From positions 1 to 64,000 of the forward strand of contig JAZSLS010000016.1 in NCBI GenBank assembly GCA_045535465.1: DNA of 64,000 bases. Direction: 5' to 3'. The translations under genes and the position numbers were made by a program. This document shows positions 59,226-64,000 of the stretch, piece after piece. The notes below the pieces were generated by a model that was not told where the DNA came from, searched no databases, and worked only from the letters and a program-made list of their open reading frames with translations. Position 1 is the stretch's first letter. Every line of letters begins with the position of its first letter. The stretch is from SIG636 sp045535465. Lineage in GTDB: Bacteria > Bacillota > Clostridia > Oscillospirales > CAG-382.

Positions 59226-61268
59226 GTGAAAAATGAGTTAAAAAACAGCCTTTCGCTGTCAAGTCATCTTTCTAAATATCCAATGGCGCTTACTTGTCTC
59301 CTTTGCCTTTGTTCTTTGTTTTTTGCTCAAAGGTACGAGGCGGCGGCTTCCTACAAATACGATGGCGTAAGTGGTGAGTTTACCCTTGTTACTATGGTTT
59401 TCGGGGTGGCTTTAGGGGCTATATTGTTGGCAGTAATAATAGGCGCAGTTAGCTCTAAGGAGCTTGGCAAGGCAAAAGCTGTCCTGTATACAGGTGCAGG
59501 CGCAGGTGCGTTGTTTTTGGCGTGGCGCGGTATAAGCTTACTAAGCGGTGTGGCATTTACCGTTTGTATGGCGGCGCTTGCCTTAGCTTTTGCCGCCCTT
59601 TGTGTGTACTTTTACGTAAAGGACAGGCTTGCCGCTACGGCTCTTGCCGCATCCTCGGTGCTTTGCCTTGGCTTTTGTATAGGCTTTGGTATTGTTTTTT
59701 ACGTTTTAGCCGTGTTTCTATGTGCAGTTTTTATTCTTGCAGATAAAGAAACAAGCCTTCAAAGGCGTATAGCGTCGGTTATCACCGTGGCTTTTACTGC
59801 GGCTATGGTACCTTTGGTGTACAATAGGGCAGCTCCCCCCGCAAACGGTGTTTTTATCGCAGGCGTGTTGCTTGTGGCAGGTGCCTCCTTTGTTGCTCAT
59901 TTGAGAGGCAAGATTAATATTCCCACTCCCATACTTTTTATGTTTGGCTTAGGGCTTGTTATGCGTTTGGGTTACGTTTTGGACGTTGCGCTGCCTTATA
60001 ATCAACACGACGTATTTTCCGTTTTCAATAATACCAACCCCCGTCACAACAGCTATATAATGTATATATATAACAATATGGCGTTGCCTACGGAAAAGGT
60101 ATATAACGCAGGCCTTTCTCAGTACTATCATCCGCCCCTTTATCACTTTTTGGCTGCACTTTGGATGAAGGTGCAGACCCTTTGCGGCATCGACCTTTAC
60201 AAGGCTTACGAAAACGTGCAGTATTTTACTTTGTTCTGCTCTGCCGCAATGATGACTGCGGCATACAAGCTGTTTGCTGAGTTTAAGCTTAAAGGCATAG
60301 GTCTTTATACCGCCTTTGCGCTTATCGCTTTTCATCCTACCTTTTACATTTTTGCAGGCAGTGTTAACAACGACCCTCTTACCACCTTGTTTTTGTTCCT
60401 TGCCGTGCTTTATACGGTGCGCTGGTACAAAAACTCAAGCTTTAAAAACACAGTACTTCTCGCCTTTTCCATAGGTCTGGCAATGATGACAAAGCTTTCC
60501 GGTGCGATGGTCGCCTTTGGCACGGCATACGTTATGCTTTATAAGCTGTTTACAAGTACAACGGGCGGCTTTTTTAAAAACCTTGAAAAGCTGTGGTCAC
60601 GCTTTGCAGTATTTGCGGCGCTTTGCTTCCCCTTGGGGCTTTGGTGGCCGGTTAGATGCGCTATAAAGTACGATATGCCCTTGGGCTACGTTCCTTCTCT
60701 CAGCGAAAACGCCGACCAATATATTGGAAAGTATTCTTTTATAGAACGTCTTACGGGTGTAGGAAGTTGGTCTTTTTCAAATATGTATCCCAATATCGGA
60801 TTAACCGCTATGGATGGAAGCGCTCCTGCAGGGGATAAGTTTTACGACTACGGTATTTTCCCGTATGCGGTTAAAAGCGCCCTTTTTGGTGAGTTTTTTG
60901 TAAAAACCAAGGTAAGCCCCTTGCAAAACGTTCTGGCATACGTTATGGTAATAAGCTCACTCCTTCTTATAGCCTATAGCCTTTACGCAATGGCAAGGCT
61001 TATTATCAAAAAAAGAGGAAGCGAGGCGGTGCCTTTCCGTTTTCTTTTGGTGTTTTACGCTGCCTTGGTAGGAAGCTACGTTATGTTTTGCTTTAACTAT
61101 CCGCACACCTGCACTATGGACTTTAGGTACATAGTCCCCACGTTGCTTATAAGCGCAGTGTTTATGGGGGTGCATTTGTGCGAGGAGGGAAGAGGAAAAG
61201 CAGTAAAGTATTCTGTTTTTGCGCTAAGCGCCATATTTGCCCTGTCTTCCGCAATGTTTTATATTTGA
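59226..61268 (+). CDS. polytopic glycosyltransferase (GT39/ArnT-like)
   Basis: A 680-residue membrane protein with at least twelve hydrophobic segments. The extracytoplasmic loop holds YLSQYYHPPLYHFLAALWMK-like sequence (about residues 297-318), the Asp/His-rich region of GT-C enzymes, and a preceding NQHDVFSVF, where the Asp probably acts as base. These enzymes use lipid-linked sugars to modify proteins or wall polymers. It starts with GTG at 59226, 2 bp after the oxidoreductase, and ends the run with a terminator. Confidence 0.82.
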   Translation: MKNELKNSLSLSSHLSKYPMALTCLLCLCSLFFAQRYEAAASYKYDGVSGEFTLVTMVFGVALGAILLAVIIGAVSSKELGKAKAVLYTGAGAGALFLAWRGISLLSGVAFTVCMAALALAFAALCVYFYVKDRLAATALAASSVLCLGFCIGFGIVFYVLAVFLCAVFILADKETSLQRRIASVITVAFTAAMVPLVYNRAAPPANGVFIAGVLLVAGASFVAHLRGKINIPTPILFMFGLGLVMRLGYVLDVALPYNQHDVFSVFNNTNPRHNSYIMYIYNNMALPTEKVYNAGLSQYYHPPLYHFLAALWMKVQTLCGIDLYKAYENVQYFTLFCSAAMMTAAYKLFAEFKLKGIGLYTAFALIAFHPTFYIFAGSVNNDPLTTLFLFLAVLYTVRWYKNSSFKNTVLLAFSIGLAMMTKLSGAMVAFGTAYVMLYKLFTSTTGGFFKNLEKLWSRFAVFAALCFPLGLWWPVRCAIKYDMPLGYVPSLSENADQYIGKYSFIERLTGVGSWSFSNMYPNIGLTAMDGSAPAGDKFYDYGIFPYAVKSALFGEFFVKTKVSPLQNVLAYVMVISSLLLIAYSLYAMARLIIKKRGSEAVPFRFLLVFYAALVGSYVMFCFNYPHTCTMDFRYIVPTLLISAVFMGVHLCEEGRGKAVKYSVFALSAIFALSSAMFYI

Positions 61269-61281
61269 GAATAATAAACAA

Positions 61282-61322
61282 AAAACGGCTGTGAAAATTG
61301 TAGGTTTTCACAGCCGTTTTTT
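61282..61322. terminator. bidirectional terminator
   Basis: AAAACGGCTGTGAAAA (61282-61297), a 7-nt loop and TTTTCACAGCCGTTTT (61305-61320), perfectly paired over 16 bp, with extra T after it. Confidence 0.88.
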
Positions 61323-61404
61323 GCCTTAAATTAAAAGTTTTTTTATCTGTTATTAATGTTTGAGTGTTATAATCCTTACATACTCAGTGAGAGGAGGAGT
61401 TTTT

Positions 61405-62115
61405 GTGGCAAAGGACCTTTTTATTTTTAAAAGAGTAGAGAAAAAATACCGAATAAGCACCGAAAAACAACTTAAGCTCCTTTCATTAATGGGTGATAAG
61501 CTTATTCCCGATGAACACGGCAAAAGCACAGTCAGCAGCATTTATCTTGACACGCCTACGCATTTGCTTATACGCAACTCCATAGAGGCAAGGGAATATA
61601 AGGAAAAGCTTAGGCTTAGAAGCTACGGCGTTCCAAAGGGTGACACCAAGGTTTTTCTTGAGATAAAAAAGAAGTTTAAAGGCGTGGTTTACAAACGCCG
61701 CATCTCCACCTCTTTAGACAGTGCTATGGCGTACATAAACGGCGGCAAGGTACCGTTGCAGTCCCAGATAATGTCCGAAATAGACTATGCAATGAGGTTT
61801 TACGGTCATCCAACGCCTTCCATAATGGTGTCTTACGAAAGAGAAGCTTATTATTTAAAAGAAAACCCAAACGTACGCCTTACCTTTGATAGCGGGATAC
61901 GTTACCGTACGGAGGATTTGCTTTTGGAAAACGGCAACCACGGCGCTATGCTTTTACCCGAGGGTGAGCTTGTTCTTGAAATAAAAACCGATGGTGCTAT
62001 GCCCGTATGGATGTCTCGGATATTGGATGAGTGCGGTATATATCCTTCATCATTTTCCAAATGCGGCAACGCTTATCGCACGATAGTTGCAAGCAAGTCA
62101 AAAGTGGCAATATAA
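61405..62115 (+). CDS. VTC-domain polyphosphate polymerase-like protein
   Basis: A 236-residue VTC-domain protein. Residues matching the tunnel catalytic set of yeast Vtc4 are in order: K14 (EKKYRIS), R70 and R72 (KLRLRSYG), E86/K88 (LEIKKK), K97-R99 (VYKRR), R146 (YERE), R158 (RLTF), E192/K194 (LEIK) and K219 (FSKC). This suggests an active long-chain phosphate polymerase fold, though bacterial VTC proteins are not all shown to make polyphosphate. The GTG at 61405 is chosen because of GAGGAGG upstream. There is no membrane anchor of its own; the next gene could provide it. Confidence 0.85.
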   Translation: MAKDLFIFKRVEKKYRISTEKQLKLLSLMGDKLIPDEHGKSTVSSIYLDTPTHLLIRNSIEAREYKEKLRLRSYGVPKGDTKVFLEIKKKFKGVVYKRRISTSLDSAMAYINGGKVPLQSQIMSEIDYAMRFYGHPTPSIMVSYEREAYYLKENPNVRLTFDSGIRYRTEDLLLENGNHGAMLLPEGELVLEIKTDGAMPVWMSRILDECGIYPSSFSKCGNAYRTIVASKSKVAI

Positions 62116-62130
62116 AAAAGGAGAAAAGCT

Positions 62131-62802
62131 ATGTCAGGAATTTTTGAAAATCTTTTAAATACCAACCTACTCACTCCAAAACAGTATTTTTTGTGTTTGC
62201 TTGGCGCTATGGGCTGCGGAGTTATAGCGGCAATAGCTTCTTCCATAAAATCCAACAGCTCAAAGGGCTTTGTTGTTTCCTTGGTGCTTTTGCCTATGAT
62301 AGTACACACCGTTATAACTATGGTAAACGGTGACGTTGGCACAGGTGTAGCGGTAATGGGCGCATTTTCTTTGGTTCGTTTCCGTTCCGTTGCAGGTAAG
62401 GCTAAGGAAATAGCGGCTATATTCCTTGTGATGGCTGCGGGGCTTGCTTGTGCGGCAGGCTACGTTGTTTTGGCTTTAGTGTTTACGGCTGTGGTTTCCG
62501 CTGTTATGCTTGCCTTTGCTTTTATACCTATGATGGCGCAAAAGACTATGGAGCTTACGGTTTTTGTACCCGAGACCTTGCGTTTTGCCAACGCTTTTGA
62601 CGACCTTTTTGATAAGTATACCAAAAGTCATAAGCTTGTAAGGATGAAAACCAGTAATATGGGTAGCCTTTATAAGCTTTTTTACAGAATAGAGCTTAAG
62701 GATAAGGAAAAATTACAGGAGTTTATAGACGAGCTTCGTTGCCGTAACGGTAACCTTGAGATTAGCGTTTGTGACTACGTGGAAGGAGTTGACGAGCTGT
62801 GA
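62131..62802 (+). CDS. DUF4956 membrane protein
   Basis: A 223-residue protein of the DUF4956 family. It has about four hydrophobic segments and the signature GDVGTGVAVMGAFSLVRFRSVAGKAKEIAAIF near residues 70-105, then a cytoplasmic C terminus with a long amphipathic region. DUF4956 proteins are found beside VTC-domain proteins in Clostridia and other bacteria. It starts 15 bp after the VTC gene and overlaps the next gene by 4 bp (GTGA), so all three are coupled. Confidence 0.85.
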   Translation: MSGIFENLLNTNLLTPKQYFLCLLGAMGCGVIAAIASSIKSNSSKGFVVSLVLLPMIVHTVITMVNGDVGTGVAVMGAFSLVRFRSVAGKAKEIAAIFLVMAAGLACAAGYVVLALVFTAVVSAVMLAFAFIPMMAQKTMELTVFVPETLRFANAFDDLFDKYTKSHKLVRMKTSNMGSLYKLFYRIELKDKEKLQEFIDELRCRNGNLEISVCDYVEGVDEL

Positions 62803-64000
62803 GAAAAGCCTTTGTTATAGCACTTGCGGTAGCCCTTTGCTTTACCGCCTTGTTTACTTCCTGTAACAAGGCAGACCCCACCGCACCCTCCACTGCACCT
62901 ACCGACGGTATGGATTTTTCCTTTGACAAGGAGGACGTAAACGGTAGCTATGATGAGTCCGACGTTATAAGTGTAATTCAGGGCGAAAGCGTGTTTATCC
63001 CCGACGAGGAAAGCACCGAGGATACAAGTTCTGCCCTTTCAGAGGATAATTCCGTAGAAAAGCCCGATGACTCAAGCATAGCAGAGCCCGATGACGCAAG
63101 CATAGCAGAGCCCGATGACTCAAGTACAGCAGAGCCCGACGACTCAAGCGCAGCAGAGCCCGATGACTCAAGTGCGGCAGAGCCCGACGACTCAAGTGCA
63201 GCAGAGCCTACACCCGCCCCTGCAGGTGATATTCATATAACCACGGCAGGCACTCATATTCTTACGGGTGGCTTTACCGACAGAAAGGTTATAGTTGAGG
63301 TAGGCGCAAACGACGACGTTCAGCTTGTTCTTGACAACGTGCTTATCAATAATACAAAAGGCCCCGCTATCTACGTAAAAAGCGCAGACAAGGTTACTAT
63401 AACCGTCAAGGCAGGCACTAACAATTCTATAAGTGACGGCAGTGCCTATACCTTCAGCGATGCAACCGGTACAGTTGACGGGGCAGTGTTTGCTCGCTCC
63501 AGCCTTACTATAAACGGTACGGGCAAGCTTACCGTAAACGGCAAAGCTAAGCACGGTATAGTGTCCAAGGATAAGCTTGTTGTTGCAGGCTGTACTCTTA
63601 CGGTTACCTCCTCTGCCTCTGCTCTTTGCGGTAAGGATAGCGTTAAGATTACCGATGGCTCCATAAAGCTTACGGCAGCCAGCAACGGCATTGTTTCCGA
63701 TAATACAGAGGACGTTACCAAGGGGTTTATTTACCTTGAGGGCGGAACGGTTAACGTTAACGCAGGCTTTGACGGCATACAGGCGGAAACCATTATCAAG
63801 TCCAACAATACCACCGTAACTGTTAAAGCAGGCGGCGGCAGTGTTAATATGCTTAACAACGCTACCCAATCCTATAAGGCTATGAAGGCAGGCTCCGATA
63901 TCCTTATATCGGGCGGTACTTATAATCTTGACAGCCGTGACGACTGTATACATTCCAACAACACAGTAAACATCACAGGCGGCAATATAACTCTTTCCAG
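62799..64000 (+). CDS. Cthe_2159-type carbohydrate-binding lipoprotein, 3' end off window
   Basis: 400 codons are visible and the frame is open at the window end. It starts at GTG 62799 with GGAAGG upstream: VRKAFVIALAVAL, then lipobox LFTSC (Cys 22). A Ser/Asp/Glu linker follows, with six copies of an octapeptide (AEPDDSSA type) around residues 88-135, then a right-handed beta-helix from about residue 145: DIHITTAGTHILTGGFTDRKVIVEV and repeated turns of the form LTINGTGKLTVNGKAKHGI. This is the Cthe_2159 (DUF4353) pattern, a cellulose/polygalacturonate-binding calcium protein family. It is part of the VTC-DUF4956 operon. Confidence 0.8.
   Translation, partial: MRKAFVIALAVALCFTALFTSCNKADPTAPSTAPTDGMDFSFDKEDVNGSYDESDVISVIQGESVFIPDEESTEDTSSALSEDNSVEKPDDSSIAEPDDASIAEPDDSSTAEPDDSSAAEPDDSSAAEPDDSSAAEPTPAPAGDIHITTAGTHILTGGFTDRKVIVEVGANDDVQLVLDNVLINNTKGPAIYVKSADKVTITVKAGTNNSISDGSAYTFSDATGTVDGAVFARSSLTINGTGKLTVNGKAKHGIVSKDKLVVAGCTLTVTSSASALCGKDSVKITDGSIKLTAASNGIVSDNTEDVTKGFIYLEGGTVNVNAGFDGIQAETIIKSNNTTVTVKAGGGSVNMLNNATQSYKAMKAGSDILISGGTYNLDSRDDCIHSNNTVNITGGNITLS
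63061..63204 (+). repeat. 24-bp tandem repeat, six units
   Basis: Units start at 63061, 63085, 63109, 63133, 63157 and 63181 (period 24 bp). Each encodes an eight-residue Ala/Glu/Pro/Asp/Asp/Ser unit in the linker of the lipoprotein. Units differ by a few bases, so the copies are not newly made but still slippage-prone. Confidence 0.9.

Noticed and set aside
62995..63195. Leu/Arg/His-rich minus-strand ORF
   Set aside because: It is the antisense of the 24-bp tandem repeat in the lipoprotein linker.

Overview
The window looks like chromosome from an anaerobic, probably gut-type member of the Bacillota (class Clostridia, spore-forming lineage). Evidence: the conserved order rplS-lepB-rbgA-rnhB-yraN, Firmicutes-style Shine-Dalgarno sequences and sigma-A promoters, a DUF1540 protein, a LysM-GH18 spore-cortex-type glycosidase, TPP and cobalamin riboswitches feeding ECF-type transporters, and many short lipoproteins with Ser/Asp/Glu-rich linkers. 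No rRNA, tRNA, CRISPR array, prophage or transposase gene was seen. Species-level assignment is not possible from what is visible.

Layout. 1-9.2 kb: a truncated SGNH-like surface hydrolase, a DUF4358-like lipoprotein, a degenerate LytM (M23) protein, a tandem hairpin array, nrdR, a small membrane protein, a YgiQ radical-SAM protein, a 760-bp cluster of palindromic elements, then a trans-sulfuration enzyme, a phosphoesterase and a DUF1540 protein. 9.3-13.9 kb (minus strand): rplS, lepB, rbgA, rnhB, yraN, thrC, with a 37-nt alternating purine-pyrimidine tract between lepB and rplS. 14-23 kb (plus): minD-like, mgsA, aspS, then a five-gene GldA/F/G-like ABC module with a DUF4340 protein and a lipoprotein. 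23-24.2 kb: TPP riboswitch, MITE-like repeat and thiT. 24.3-32 kb (minus): pcrA, DUF1015 and valS, plus the LysM-GH18 enzyme. 32-37 kb: a surface beta-helix lipoprotein, a GT2-GtrA fusion, a zinc-ribbon/DUF4177 protein and a TasA-like lipoprotein. 37-43.7 kb (minus): secA, two membrane proteins, asnB. 43.8-48.2 kb: trmL-mnmE-mnmG-rsmG. 48.2-49.5 kb: cobalamin riboswitch, DUF4430 lipoprotein, ECF S component. 49.5-51.6 kb: a second MITE-like copy, a small HTH gene, dapF and ung. 51.7-61.3 kb (plus): a surface repeat protein, uppP, ftsK, a lipoprotein, gtrA, a FAD oxidoreductase and a polytopic glycosyltransferase. 61.4-64 kb: a VTC-domain polyphosphate-polymerase-like protein, a DUF4956 membrane protein and a Cthe_2159-type carbohydrate-binding lipoprotein that runs off the window.

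Most genes are housekeeping. The parts that deserve attention are: (i) the B12-riboswitch locus pairing a transcobalamin-like DUF4430 lipoprotein with an ECF S component; (ii) the VTC / DUF4956 / Cthe_2159 module, which may make or handle an anionic surface polymer; (iii) a MITE-like family whose copies each abut the 3' side of a terminator-type hairpin, one of them lying between the TPP riboswitch and thiT; and (iv) a second dispersed palindromic repeat present as inverted copies 28 kb apart. Promoters, riboswitches and terminators given here were read by eye from consensus elements and hairpin complementarity; family names come from motif recognition, not from a database search.
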